A stretch of 64,000 bases of DNA from Streptomyces sp. AM 4-1-1 (GTDB lineage: Bacteria; Actinomycetota; Actinomycetes; Streptomycetales; Streptomycetaceae): assembly GCF_029167625.1 (NCBI RefSeq), contig NZ_CP119145.1:1178001-1242000 (forward strand). Reading direction: 5' to 3'. Below are positions 16,313-24,949 of this stretch, in pieces (positions within the stretch are counted from its first letter, which is position 1; each line of letters opens with the position of its first letter). A program made the translations under genes and the position numbers. Below the pieces are notes generated by a model. It was not told where the DNA came from, made no database searches, and worked only from the letters and a program-made list of their open reading frames with translations.

Positions 16313-16841
16313 CCGTGCCTCCTCATGGGAAGTGCGCTCTGGACTTCTCATGATCACCCCTCGGGGGCTTCCTGGCCACCCATTCGGCAAGGTACGTACG
16401 TCGGGATTTCCCGGCCGGACGGTGTGTCGACGCCCCTGGAGGCGCGGATTCCGAGCGCCCGGAGCGCACGTCGGCGCCGCGACATCAACGAACTGCCAGG
16501 TCAGGGCCGCAGGGCCGACCGAGGCCGAAAATGGATGGGTTAAGCAGCTATCCACCGGGCACCACGCCGGGGTACGAGACGTACTCACTCAGATGAAGGA
16601 TCACCCATGGGCCGAATGATCCGGTCGGAGTGGATCAGGAGGCATCAGCGGTGTCAACGCGACGCTCCGGGGCGCGAGGAGGGCCGGCCGTACGCGGGCA
16701 CCGGGCGTCGATGAGTGCGTACCCGCCCGGTGGTGACGACCGGGGCCGGGGCGCGCGGCGGCCGTGACCGGGGGCCGCGCGTCCGGCGGTCGTGGCCGGG
16801 CCATGGTGGTACGGGCCCGGCCAGCGGGTAAGGCGAGCGGG
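16313..16841. other. Gene-free interval between gbn and the ABC-F gene
   Basis: 529 bases without a credible gene. It must hold the gbn promoter. GATC occurs at 16353, 16599, 16618 and 16633, the last three within 40 bp; these are candidate sites for Gbn autoregulation. An imperfect 11-bp GC stem (16749-16759 with 16774-16784) may terminate the ABC-F transcript. Confidence 0.5.
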
Positions 16842-18440
16842 TCAGGCGAGCGCGACGAGGTCCCGGTAGTCCGCGCCCCACAGGTCCTCGACACCGTCGG
16901 GCAGCAGGATGATGCGCTCGGGCTGGAGCGCCTCGACCGCGCCCTCGTCGTGGGTGACGAGGACGACCGCGCCCTTGTACGTGCGCAACGCACCGAGGAT
17001 CTCCTCGCGGCTGGCGGGGTCGAGGTTGTTCGTCGGCTCGTCGAGCAGCAGCACGTTCGCGGAGGAGACCACCAGGGTGGCCAGGGCCAGCCTGGTCTTC
17101 TCGCCGCCGGAGAGGACCCCGGCGGGCTTGTCGACGTCGTCACCGGAGAACAGGAACGAGCCGAGCGTCTTGCGGACCTCGACCAGATCGAGGTCGGGCG
17201 CCGCCGAGCGCATGTTCTCCAGCACGGTGCGCTCGGGGTCGAGCGTCTCGTGCTCCTGGGCGTAGTAGCCGAGCCGGAGGCCGTGGCCCTCGATGACCTG
17301 GCCGGTGTCGGGCTTCTCGGCGCCGCCCAGCAGGCGGAGCAGAGTGGTCTTGCCCGCGCCGTTGAGGCCGAGGATGACGACCCGGGAACCCTTGTCGATG
17401 GCGAGGTCGACATCGGTGAAGATTTCGAGCGACCCGTACGACTTGGACAGCCCCTCCGCCATCAGGGGGGTCTTCCCGCACGGCGACGGCTCGGGGAAAC
17501 GCAGCTTGGCGACCTTGTCGGAGACGCGGACCGCTTCGAGACCGGAGAGCAGCCGCTCGGCGCGCTTGGCCATGTTCTGGGCGGCGACGGTCTTGGTCGC
17601 CTTGGCGCGCATCTTGTCGGCCTGCGTGTTGAGGGCCGCGGCCTTCTTCTCGGCGTTCTGCCGTTCGCGCTTGCGGCGCTTCTCGTCGGCCTCGCGCTGC
17701 TGCTGGTAGAGCTTCCAGCCCATGTTGTAGATGTCGATCTGCGCGCGGTTGGCGTCGAGGTAGAAGACCTTGTTGACGACCGTCTCGACGAGTTCGACGT
17801 CGTGGGAGATCACGACGAAGCCGCCGCGGTAGCTCTTGAGGTAGTCGCGCAGCCAGACGATCGAGTCCGCGTCGAGGTGGTTCGTGGGCTCGTCGAGGAG
17901 GAGGGTGTCCGCGTCCGAGAAGAGGATGCGGGCCAGCTCGACGCGGCGGCGCTGACCACCGGAGAGGGTGTGGAGCGGCTGGCCGAGGACCCGGTCGGGA
18001 AGGTTGAGCGCGGCGGCGATGGTGGCGGCCTCGGCCTCGGCGGCGTAACCGCCCTTGGTGAGGAACTCCGTCTCCAGGCGTTCGTACTTCTTCATCGCCT
18101 TCTCGCGGGTGGCGCCCTTGCCGTTCGCCATCCGCTCCTCGTTCTCGTGCATCTTCCGCAGGATCGCGTCGAGGCCACGGGCCGAGAGGACGCGGTCGCG
18201 GGCGAGGACGTCGAGGTCACCGGTGCGGGGGTCCTGCGGGAGGTAGCCGACCTCGCCGGAGCGGGTGATGGTGCCCCCGGCGGGGGTGCCCTCGCCCGCC
18301 AGACACTTGGTGAGGGTGGTCTTGCCCGCGCCGTTGCGGCCGACGAGGCCGATGCGGTCGCCCTTGGCGATACGGAAGGAGGCGGACTCGATGAGGATGC
18401 GGGCGCCGGCACGCAGCTCGATGCCGGAAGCGGTGATCAC
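16842..18440 (-). CDS. ABC-F family ATP-binding cassette protein
   Basis: A 532-residue soluble protein with two ABC domains and no membrane helices. Walker A motifs are GRNGAGKTT (about residue 35) and GLNGAGKTT (about 353). The signatures are LSGGQRRRVELA and LSGGEKTRLALA, and the Walker B motifs LLLDEPTNHLD and LLLDEPTNNLD. The linker (about 245-310) is long, charged and helical (QQQREADEKRRKRERQNAEKKAAALNTQADKMRAKATKT). ABC-F proteins act on ribosomes as translation factors or as antibiotic protection; this core-chromosome copy is more likely housekeeping. GTG 18440. A TAGAAT -10-like hexamer lies on the minus strand at 18535-18540. Confidence 0.93.
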   Translation of the reverse strand: MITASGIELRAGARILIESASFRIAKGDRIGLVGRNGAGKTTLTKCLAGEGTPAGGTITRSGEVGYLPQDPRTGDLDVLARDRVLSARGLDAILRKMHENEERMANGKGATREKAMKKYERLETEFLTKGGYAAEAEAATIAAALNLPDRVLGQPLHTLSGGQRRRVELARILFSDADTLLLDEPTNHLDADSIVWLRDYLKSYRGGFVVISHDVELVETVVNKVFYLDANRAQIDIYNMGWKLYQQQREADEKRRKRERQNAEKKAAALNTQADKMRAKATKTVAAQNMAKRAERLLSGLEAVRVSDKVAKLRFPEPSPCGKTPLMAEGLSKSYGSLEIFTDVDLAIDKGSRVVILGLNGAGKTTLLRLLGGAEKPDTGQVIEGHGLRLGYYAQEHETLDPERTVLENMRSAAPDLDLVEVRKTLGSFLFSGDDVDKPAGVLSGGEKTRLALATLVVSSANVLLLDEPTNNLDPASREEILGALRTYKGAVVLVTHDEGAVEALQPERIILLPDGVEDLWGADYRDLVALA

Positions 18441-18805
18441 GGGAAAAACTCCAGGGCGGTATGGACGGCGGAGGGACGGCGGACGGAGCTGGCTCGACGC
18501 CGTCTAGTGCACAAGGAGAATTGCCATACGGCCCATTCTACTGGGGGTGTGCAACTTCTTTACCACGCACTCCCCGAGGCCCGCGGCCCGGCCGTCCGCA
18601 CGCTCCGCTCCCCTCCTGACCTGGGCCGACGGCGCTCGGCGGGGCATTGTCAGTGGCGGGTGCCAGACTGAGACACAGGTCACACAAAGGCCCGGTCCCC
18701 GATGAACCGGTGTCCGGCACGGGCTTTCACGGGACGGGCCTTTCGGCCGGGACGAGCCTTTCGACATGGCACGTGCGGCACGGAACAGGAGAAGGGGCGA
18801 ACACG
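18441..18805. other. Divergent promoter interval
   Basis: 365 bases between the ABC-F start (minus) and the VOC gene (plus). It contains the ABC-F promoter region near 18535 and the RecA-NDp-like promoter at 18647-18669. No gene is recognised. Confidence 0.6.
18647..18669 (+). promoter_or_regulatory. RecA-NDp/PafBC-type DNA-damage promoter motif
   Basis: TTGTCAGTG (18647-18655), then 8 bases, then CAGACT (18664-18669). The known consensus of LexA-independent, PafBC-dependent damage promoters in actinobacteria is TTGTCRGTG-N8-TANNNT. The -35 block is perfect; the -10 differs at its first base. It is oriented towards the VOC gene, which would have a leader of about 130 nt. Confidence 0.55.
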
Positions 18806-19219
18806 ATGACAGAGACGGCGAGCGGTTTGGTGACGGTCTTTCCGACGATTCTCTACGACGACGCGAAGAGCGCGATCAGGACGCTGACGGAGGCGTTCGG
18901 ATTCGTCGCCGAGGCGGTGTACGAGGGGGATGACGGCAGCGTGCTGCACGCCGAGCTGTCCTGCGGCAACGGGCGGGTGATGCTCGGCTCGAAGGGGCGC
19001 GGGGGCGTCTTCGCCAAGGCGATGGAGGGCGCGGGACCCGCCGGGGTGTACGTGGTGGTGAGCGCCGTCGACGCGCATCACGCGCGGGCGGTCGAGCACG
19101 GCGTGGAGATACTGATGCCGCCCACCGACCAGGACCACGGCTCACGGGACTACATGGCGCGGGACGCGGAGGGCAATGTGTGGAGCTTCGGGACGTACAC
19201 CCCGGGGGTCACGGCCTGA
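18806..19219 (+). CDS. VOC (glyoxalase/bleomycin-resistance fold) family protein
   Basis: A 137-residue single VOC domain. VTVFPTILYDDAKSAIRTLTEAFGFVAEAVYEGDDGSVLHAELSCGNGRVML is the first half; the second ends RDYMARDAEGNVWSFGTY, the YxxRDxxGxxWxFGTY ending of the PhnB-like branch. Metal positions (His in VLHAELS and a late acidic residue) appear present, but substrate is unknown. ATG 18806 has an AGGAGAAGGGG ribosome site. If the upstream motif is functional, the gene would be induced by DNA damage, consistent with a resistance or detoxification role; that is inference. Confidence 0.88.
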   Translation: MTETASGLVTVFPTILYDDAKSAIRTLTEAFGFVAEAVYEGDDGSVLHAELSCGNGRVMLGSKGRGGVFAKAMEGAGPAGVYVVVSAVDAHHARAVEHGVEILMPPTDQDHGSRDYMARDAEGNVWSFGTYTPGVTA

Positions 19220-19634
19220 CGTACGTACGCCGGGACGGGGCGGCGACCAACCGTCGGTGGCTCGGGGGTCGCGCTCCGGGACGGGGCGGCGAGCGTCGGT
19301 GGCTCCGGGGGTGCGGGGCTCTCGGGGGGACCGGGTCGGGACGGGACAGGCGCGGGGTGTGGTCGGTGCGGGCCGGGCCGGGGTGTGGACGGTGGGGGCG
19401 GGCGCGGGGCGGTGCGGCGTGGACCGGGGGTCGCGCTCCGGGCAGGTCGTGGGTCCCGACGGGCCGTACGCTGCCGGCAGATCGTGGATCACGACAGGTC
19501 GTACGGCCTCGGCAGGTCGGGGATCACGACGGGCCGTACGCCCCCGGCAGGTCGGGGGTACCGACAGGTCCACCCGCCTCGGGGCCGGGGCCCGAAGCGG
19601 ATGGTCCCGGGAGCGTCGCCGGTCCGGGGACGGG
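19220..19634. other. Gene-free interval with repeats between convergent genes
   Basis: 415 bases downstream of both flanking genes. It contains the 35-bp tandem repeat (19441-19580) and a separate 16-mer, GGGGGTCGCGCTCCGG, present twice (near 19264 and 19425). Open frames through it are antisense or non-coding in composition. Confidence 0.6.
19441..19580. repeat. Four-copy 35-bp imperfect tandem repeat
   Basis: Units at 19441-19475, 19476-19510, 19511-19545 and 19546-19580 each begin GGCAG(A/G)TCG and share a central CGAC(A/G)GG(T/C)C block; the first three also share CGTACG. There are no spacers. It lies 55 bp beyond the stop of the minus-strand gene at 19635, thus in its probable 3' UTR. 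Confidence 0.85.
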
Positions 19635-21020
19635 TCAGGCGCCGCCGGTGTGCACCTGGAAGGCGGCTCTGCGTACGGCCTTGGCCAGCGCGGGGTCCGG
19701 GTGGGCGGCGGCCAGCGCGACCAGGACCTGGACGGTACGGGGATGGCCGACGGCCCGGATCTCGTCGAGGAGCGCCGGGACGGTGCCCTGCACCGCCGTT
19801 TCGAGGTGGCGGACCAGCAGCGCGGTCTCCCCGTGGTCGGCGACGGCCGCCGCCGTGTCGACCCAGAGCCAGGTGGCCTCCTCCCTGCTGAGGACCTCCT
19901 GGGCGTCGTCCGGATCGGCGCCCTCGTACTCGGCGAGCCAGAGCAGGGCGTAGGGACGCAGCGGGGGTTCGGTGAGAACGGCGCGGACCTCGGGCTCGGC
20001 GGGGGCGCCGACCACCCGCAGCGCCTCGAAGGCGAGACCGCGCAGCAGGGCGTCCTCACCCCGGGCGACGGCGAGGAGTTCGGCGACGGCGCTGCCGACC
20101 GGGCGGGCGGCGAGCCAGGCACGGTATTCGGCGCGGGCCGGTCCCGGGGTGAGCCGGGCGCAGCCGAGCAGCATGTCGGACGCGGACTGTTCGATGTTTC
20201 CGGCCGGGCTCTGGGCGGCGACGCAGATCTGCTCCAGCTTGACCCAGACCGCCCAGTTGCCGAGCGGGGAGAGGGTGGCGTGTCCGGCGCCGAGAGTGAG
20301 CGCTCCGACGGAGGCCAGGCCCTCCAGCGCCCAGTCGAGGAGCCGGGAGATCAGCTCCGCCGGGTGGGCGGCCGGGGCGGTCCGGTCGTCGTCGGACAGC
20401 GGCTGCGGGCCGTACGGCACCTCGCAGCGCTCCTCGTGGAGTTCCGCGACGCGCTGGCCGAGGAGGTCGAGGAGGGCGGGCACGGTGACGGGGCCCGCCG
20501 AGAGCTGGAGGAGGGAGAGCACCTGGGGCACGGCCTCGACGGCTTCGGCGACCGCGGTGGCCTCGATGTCGGGCGAGGCCGGGTGGATGAGGGACCAGGC
20601 GTCGAAGAGCGCGACCCAGCCCCGGAGCACGGCGGTGTCGTCGCGGTCCCAGGCGCGCAGCCGCCAGCCGGCGCGTGCGGTGTCGCCGTGCAGCTCGATC
20701 AGGCCGGCCAGCCGGGCCCGGTCCCAGCCGGTCCTGATCCGGTCCGGGGACAACTCCAGCGCGGCGGCGGCCCGTTCCAGGGCCTGGGCGGCGAGCGGCG
20801 TGGTGCCGGGCGCGGCGCCGTCGGCGACCCAGCGCGCGATGCGCACGGCGTCGGCGAGCACTGCCCTGGCCTGGCGGGCCAGCTCCGCGGGAGGCGGGGT
20901 GCCCTCGGGAGGGCGGGGAGCCGGCCTGGTGCGCCGGGAAGCCACGGCCTTGCGAGCGGTGGCAAGGGGTCGCGGGCGGACAAGTCGCAGCCTGGAGTCG
21001 CGCGGGGTACGGGACGTCAC
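19635..21020 (-). CDS. Large conserved protein of unknown function (paralogue of 59917-61377)
   Basis: A 461-residue predicted soluble, mostly alpha-helical protein with no recognised catalytic motif. The N-terminus is basic (RLRLVRPRPLATARKAVASRRTR). An all-helical body follows, then a C-terminal repeat-like region: WLAARPVGSAVAELLAVARG.., FEALRVVGAPAEPEVRAVLTEPPLRPYALLWLAEYEG.., ATWLWVDTAAAVADH. The same order of motifs occurs in the protein encoded at 59917-61377. HEAT-like scaffold function is possible. Start uncertain: GTG 21020 is preferred because residues upstream (to ATG 21125) look non-coding. A tandem repeat follows its 3' end. Confidence 0.75.
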   Translation of the reverse strand: MTSRTPRDSRLRLVRPRPLATARKAVASRRTRPAPRPPEGTPPPAELARQARAVLADAVRIARWVADGAAPGTTPLAAQALERAAAALELSPDRIRTGWDRARLAGLIELHGDTARAGWRLRAWDRDDTAVLRGWVALFDAWSLIHPASPDIEATAVAEAVEAVPQVLSLLQLSAGPVTVPALLDLLGQRVAELHEERCEVPYGPQPLSDDDRTAPAAHPAELISRLLDWALEGLASVGALTLGAGHATLSPLGNWAVWVKLEQICVAAQSPAGNIEQSASDMLLGCARLTPGPARAEYRAWLAARPVGSAVAELLAVARGEDALLRGLAFEALRVVGAPAEPEVRAVLTEPPLRPYALLWLAEYEGADPDDAQEVLSREEATWLWVDTAAAVADHGETALLVRHLETAVQGTVPALLDEIRAVGHPRTVQVLVALAAAHPDPALAKAVRRAAFQVHTGGA

Positions 21021-21129
21021 GGGGAGCAGTCTTCCCGTTGACGGGCCGAAAGCCCAAACGGAACCCGAATTCTGTGCGGGCGGGCGGTTCACGGAATGGG
21101 GGACCAAACGGACGAAGCTCGGCATCCGC

Positions 21130-22257
21130 TCACATCAGGGGCGTGAGGAAGCGTCGCAGCGCCTCCTCGTACCCGGCCGGGTCGGCGTTCCACATCGCCC
21201 CATGCGGAGCCCGCGGTACGGGGTGCAGGGAGACCAGGTCCGTGCGGTGCCCGGCGAGTTCGCGGGAGTCGCGCCAGGGCGCCAGGGTGTCGTCGGGGCC
21301 GTGGAAGATCATCGTCGGAATGTTCAGGGTCTGCGGGAGGGAGGTGTCCAGGAGGCGGGTGCCGTGCAGTCCGGTCTGTCCCTGGGCGGCGCGCACGGCG
21401 AGCGGCAACAGCGCGGCCGGGACCCCCCTGGCGGCCGCCAGGGCGCGCAGGGTGGTGGTCCAGTCGAGCACCGGGGAGTCCAGCACCAGACCGCTGATCC
21501 GGTCGCGGAGCCCGGAATTGACGGACGCGTACAGGGCCATCGTCGCCCCGGTGGACCAGCCGTGCACGATGACGTTCTCGGCGCCGTAGCGGACGGCGTA
21601 GCGGATGGCCGCGTCCAGGTCGCGCCACTCGGACTCGCCGAGGCGGCTGAGCCCGTCCGGCGGACGAGGTGCCCCGGGATCGCCCCGGTACGCGATGTCG
21701 AGGACCGGGAGCTGCTGGTCGTGCAGGAACCCCATGACGTTCATGGGATGGTCCCGGGTGGCGCCGAGACCGTGCACGGTGATCACCCAGGTCTCACGGA
21801 CACCGGGGACGAACCAGCCGGGGAGGGCGCCGAGTTCGCCGGGGATCTCGACGTCCCGGTGGTCCAGGCCGAGGGCGGTGCGTGGGTCGCCGCTGTGCAG
21901 CTCGGGGGTGAACCGGACCTTGTCCCCGGGCTGGAGGACGCCGTGGCTGACGCGCTCCAGTCTGCGGACGACGGTGTCGGCGGCGTGGTGCGCCTGCTCG
22001 ATCACCGGTCCCACGACCGCGTGCACCCCGGGGCCCACCAGTCCGTAGGTGCCGGGCCTGAGCGCGGCGAAGGAGCGGGTCAGGGTGATCTGCCCGGCGG
22101 CCGTCGCGTGCACGGTGACTCGGCGGTCGGCGGGGAGGGGGCGGTCGGAGGGCACCTTGAGGGCGGCGTCGCCCGCGTACCGGCCGGCGGCGACCGCTGC
22201 CGCGCCGACGCCGAGGATCGTGGAGACGGTCGCTGCCGTCGCTGTTGCCGGGCGCAC
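21130..22257 (-). CDS. Alpha/beta hydrolase family protein
   Basis: A 375-residue protein. A short N-terminal hydrophobic segment (TVSTILGVGAAAVAAGRYAG) may anchor or export it. The hydrolase domain begins about residue 150 with TWVITVHGLGATRDHPM. The nucleophile elbow is HGWSTGA, the acid lies in FHGPDDTLAP, and the catalytic His is probably in APHGAMWN. The extended N-terminal region (about 120 residues) precedes the core, as in peptidase S9-like serine hydrolases. Substrate is unknown. GTG 22257 is chosen because upstream frame composition is non-coding. It lies 109 bp upstream of the 19635 gene on the same strand. Confidence 0.87.
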   Translation of the reverse strand: MRPATATAATVSTILGVGAAAVAAGRYAGDAALKVPSDRPLPADRRVTVHATAAGQITLTRSFAALRPGTYGLVGPGVHAVVGPVIEQAHHAADTVVRRLERVSHGVLQPGDKVRFTPELHSGDPRTALGLDHRDVEIPGELGALPGWFVPGVRETWVITVHGLGATRDHPMNVMGFLHDQQLPVLDIAYRGDPGAPRPPDGLSRLGESEWRDLDAAIRYAVRYGAENVIVHGWSTGATMALYASVNSGLRDRISGLVLDSPVLDWTTTLRALAAARGVPAALLPLAVRAAQGQTGLHGTRLLDTSLPQTLNIPTMIFHGPDDTLAPWRDSRELAGHRTDLVSLHPVPRAPHGAMWNADPAGYEEALRRFLTPLM

Positions 22258-22658
22258 GGCTTCAGTGTCGTGGGGCGGGGCGCGTGATGCCAGCGGACGG
22301 GGTCCGTCCGGTTGTGTCGGGGTGGTGTGGGCGGGGCGGACGCCGCTGGTCGGACGGTCACCGAGGAGGCGGGGCGGGCGCCGGAATCGGTTCTTCGGCG
22401 CGGGCACGCCGGTCCTGTCGGGAGGAGCGGCCGGGTGCGGTTCGCGCACTCCCCGCGGCCAGCCCGTTCCCCCGCGTTCGGCGTGCTCTGTGCGTTCAGT
22501 GCGCCCCCACGTTCGGTGCGCTCCGGCGTCCAGCGCACCCCGTGCTCCGTGCGCACCCCGTGCTCCGTGCGTTTCGTGCGCCCTGCGTTTCGCGTGTTCG
22601 GCGGCCGGCCGGCCGCCGGTGCGTTCCGGGTACTGGGGGCCTCCCCGCGCGGGCCGTC
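22258..22658. other. Gene-free interval
   Basis: 401 bases between the aldolase stop and the hydrolase start, both minus strand. It contains a short tandem repeat (22533-22568) and many GTGCGYTCC-like repeats around it. No gene or clear promoter motif was recognised. Confidence 0.55.
22533..22568. repeat. Perfect 18-bp tandem duplication
   Basis: The 18-mer GCGCACCCCGTGCTCCGT occurs twice without spacer (22533-22550 and 22551-22568), followed by degenerate GTTTCGTGCG fragments. It lies in the gene-free interval at 22258-22658. Confidence 0.85.
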
Positions 22659-23339
22659 TCAGTCCCGGACCCGGCGCGCTCCGCCCGGCTGGCCGTAGTC
22701 CCTCAGCGCCACCCGCACGTCGTCCATCTCGGCCGGGGAGAGGAGGCTCGGGCTGCGGCCCGGCACCGAGGCGGCGGTGAGCCAGAGGCGGCAGAGCCAT
22801 TCGAGCTGGGCGGTGCGCTCGTACGCCTCGTCAAGGGTGTCGCCGTACGTGACGGTTCCGTGGTTGCGCAGGAGGCAGCCCGTGCGGTCACGGAGGGCGG
22901 CGAGCATGTTCTCGGCCAGCTCGGACGTGCCGTAGCGGGCGTAACCGGCGGTGCGGACCGGGCCGCCGAGGAAAGCGGCGGCGTAGTGCACCGACGGCAC
23001 CTCGTCGACCAGCGTGGAGACAGCGGTGGCGTGCACGGCGTGGGTGTGCACCACCGCGCCCGCCCCGGTGGTGCGGTAGACGGCGAGGTGGAGGGGGAGT
23101 TCGCTGGTCGGTGCGAGTGTTCCGACGACCTGATTGCCTTCGAGGTCGACGCCCACGGCGTCGCGCGGCCCCAGCCGCTCGTACGGCACACCGCTCGGGG
23201 TGACCAGGACGACCGCGCCGACCCGCGCCGAGACGTTCCCCGAGGTACCGACGACCAGGCCGTCCGCCACCGTCCTGCGGGCGGTGGTGACGACCTCGTC
23301 CCAGGCCCGTTCGATCGCGTCCGGCATCCGCTCGCTCAT
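22659..23339 (-). CDS. Class II aldolase/adducin family protein (fuculose-phosphate aldolase-like)
   Basis: A 226-residue zinc-dependent aldolase-fold enzyme. GLVVGTSGNVSAR is the substrate phosphate loop, VTPSGVPYERL follows, and HTHAVHATAVS and the later LLRNHGTVTYG supply the Zn2+ histidines. Members cleave or epimerise sugar phosphates such as L-fuculose-1-phosphate, ribulose-5-phosphate or methylthioribulose-1-phosphate; the substrate here cannot be told. ATG 23339. It is divergent from the phosphate transporter, with 288 bp between. Confidence 0.9.
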   Translation of the reverse strand: MSERMPDAIERAWDEVVTTARRTVADGLVVGTSGNVSARVGAVVLVTPSGVPYERLGPRDAVGVDLEGNQVVGTLAPTSELPLHLAVYRTTGAGAVVHTHAVHATAVSTLVDEVPSVHYAAAFLGGPVRTAGYARYGTSELAENMLAALRDRTGCLLRNHGTVTYGDTLDEAYERTAQLEWLCRLWLTAASVPGRSPSLLSPAEMDDVRVALRDYGQPGGARRVRD

Positions 23340-23558
23340 ACGGGAATCCTGTCACTCCGGACGTGAGGGTCATGTGACGGGTCGAGCACGTGGGCACGTC
23401 GGCGTCGGCACGTCGGCGTCGGCCGTGGAACGGCGTGCGGTACGGGCCACGGCGGACCGGGCCGCGCCCGTACCGCCCGGTCGCTTCTCCCCCACCCGCA
23501 CGGACGGACACAAGCGGAACGGCGACGCGCCGTTCGGGTCACCACAACGCCCCGTCCA

Positions 23559-23591
23559 GTTCATCTCCCGTTCATCCAGGTTGCCTACGGT
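23559..23591 (+). promoter_or_regulatory. PHO box (PhoP operator) upstream of pitH
   Basis: Two adjacent 11-bp direct-repeat units, GTTCATCTCCC (23559-23569) and GTTCATCCAGG (23570-23580), are followed by a weaker TTGCCTACGGT. They match the Streptomyces PhoP-binding unit GKTCAYYYRSG. The box ends about 37 bp before the transporter ATG, a position suited to repression under phosphate limitation. Confidence 0.85.
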
Positions 23592-23627
23592 CCACGTGCC
23601 ACTGACGTCGAACGATTGCCTGGGTAA

Positions 23628-24911
23628 ATGGAACACATCACGCTGCTGCTCGCGATCGTGATCGCGACAGCTCTAGTGTTCGATTTCACGAACGGTTTCC
23701 ACGACACCGCGAACGCGATGGCGACGACCATCTCGACCGGCGCACTCAAGCCCAAGACCGCGGTGGCCATGTCCGCCGTTCTCAACCTCGTCGGCGCCTT
23801 CCTGTCCGTGGAGGTCGCCAGGACGATCTCCGGCGGGATCATCAACGAGAGCGGGATCAGGACGGAGGTCATCTTCGCCGCGCTCGTCGGCGCCATCCTG
23901 TGGAATCTGCTGACCTGGCTGGTCGGCCTGCCGTCCAGTTCCTCCCACGCGCTCTTCGGCGGCCTCATCGGCGCCGCGGTGATGTCCGCGGGCTGGTCGT
24001 CCGTCAACGGCGGCACCGTCGTCACCAAGGTGCTGCTCCCCGCCGTCGCCGCCCCGGTCGTCGCGGGGATCGCCGCGCTGCTGGCCACCCGGCTCACGTA
24101 CCGGATCGGCGGGAAGATCCGGGGCGGGGCGCAGGAGAAGGCCGCCGCCAAGGGCTACCGCGCCGGGCAGATCGCCTCGGCCGGTCTCGTCTCACTCGCC
24201 CACGGGACCAACGACGCCCAGAAGACCATGGGCATCATCACGCTCGCGCTGGTCACCGGCGGGGTCCTCTCCCCCGGCTCCAACCCGCCCGTGTGGGTCA
24301 TCGTCGCCGCCGGGACCGCCATCGCGCTGGGCACCTATCTCGGTGGCTGGCGCATCATCCGCACCATGGGCAGCGGCCTCACCGAACTGCGGCCGCCGCA
24401 GGGATTCGCCGCGCAGACCAGCGCGGCCACCGTCATCCTGGCCTCCTCGCACCTCGGCTTCTCCCTCTCCACCACACAGTCCTGCTCCGGTGCCGTGATG
24501 GGCGCGGGCCTCGGCCGCCGGGGCGGTGCGGTCCGCTGGTCCACGGCCACCCGGATGTTCGTCGCCTGGGGCCTGACCCTGCCGGCCGCCGGTCTGGTGG
24601 GCGCGGGCGCGGAGTTCCTGACGCAGCAGGGCACCTGGGGTGTGGTCGTGGTCGCCGCGCTGCTGGCCGCGGGTTCCGGCGCCATCTGGGCGCTGTCCCG
24701 CCGCCGTCCGGTCGGCCACGGCGACGTCGCTCCCTCGGGCGCAGCCCCCGAGGACCCGGCCGCCGAGCCCGCGGGCGTCGTCACCACCGCCATCGCCGCC
24801 GTCAGCCCCCCGCCGACCGCCGGGGTCCTGGCCGCCGAACTCAAGGCCACCATCCCGGCCCCCGCGCCGGCCCCGGCGGCCACCGACCCGGCCCGCCCCG
24901 CCACGGTCTAG
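23628..24911 (+). CDS. pitH2: Low-affinity inorganic phosphate transporter (PiT family)
   Basis: A 427-residue membrane protein for metal-phosphate uptake coupled to H+. The duplicated PiT signatures are present: FDFTNGFHDTANAMAT near residue 18 and SLAHGTNDAQKTMG near 190. About ten helices are expected. The C-terminal 70 residues are Ala/Pro-rich and cytoplasmic. The PHO box just upstream indicates control by PhoR-PhoP, as reported for pitH2 of S. coelicolor; the symbol is given by similarity of context. ATG 23628 lies in GGGTAAATGG. A small membrane protein follows in the same transcript. Confidence 0.92.
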   Translation: MEHITLLLAIVIATALVFDFTNGFHDTANAMATTISTGALKPKTAVAMSAVLNLVGAFLSVEVARTISGGIINESGIRTEVIFAALVGAILWNLLTWLVGLPSSSSHALFGGLIGAAVMSAGWSSVNGGTVVTKVLLPAVAAPVVAGIAALLATRLTYRIGGKIRGGAQEKAAAKGYRAGQIASAGLVSLAHGTNDAQKTMGIITLALVTGGVLSPGSNPPVWVIVAAGTAIALGTYLGGWRIIRTMGSGLTELRPPQGFAAQTSAATVILASSHLGFSLSTTQSCSGAVMGAGLGRRGGAVRWSTATRMFVAWGLTLPAAGLVGAGAEFLTQQGTWGVVVVAALLAAGSGAIWALSRRRPVGHGDVAPSGAAPEDPAAEPAGVVTTAIAAVSPPPTAGVLAAELKATIPAPAPAPAATDPARPATV

Positions 24912-24949
24912 TACCGCCCCGGCACCAGCGGCAGAAAGGACACCGCACC

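Noticed and set aside
19441..19580. Possible CRISPR array
   Set aside because: The 35-bp units abut directly with no unique spacers, and no cas genes are present.
19142..20122. Long minus-strand open frame overlapping the 3' part of the 19635 gene and the 35-bp repeats
   Set aside because: It is a different frame of the same strand, rich in Pro/Arg/Ser as expected from out-of-frame high-GC codons, and runs through the tandem repeat.
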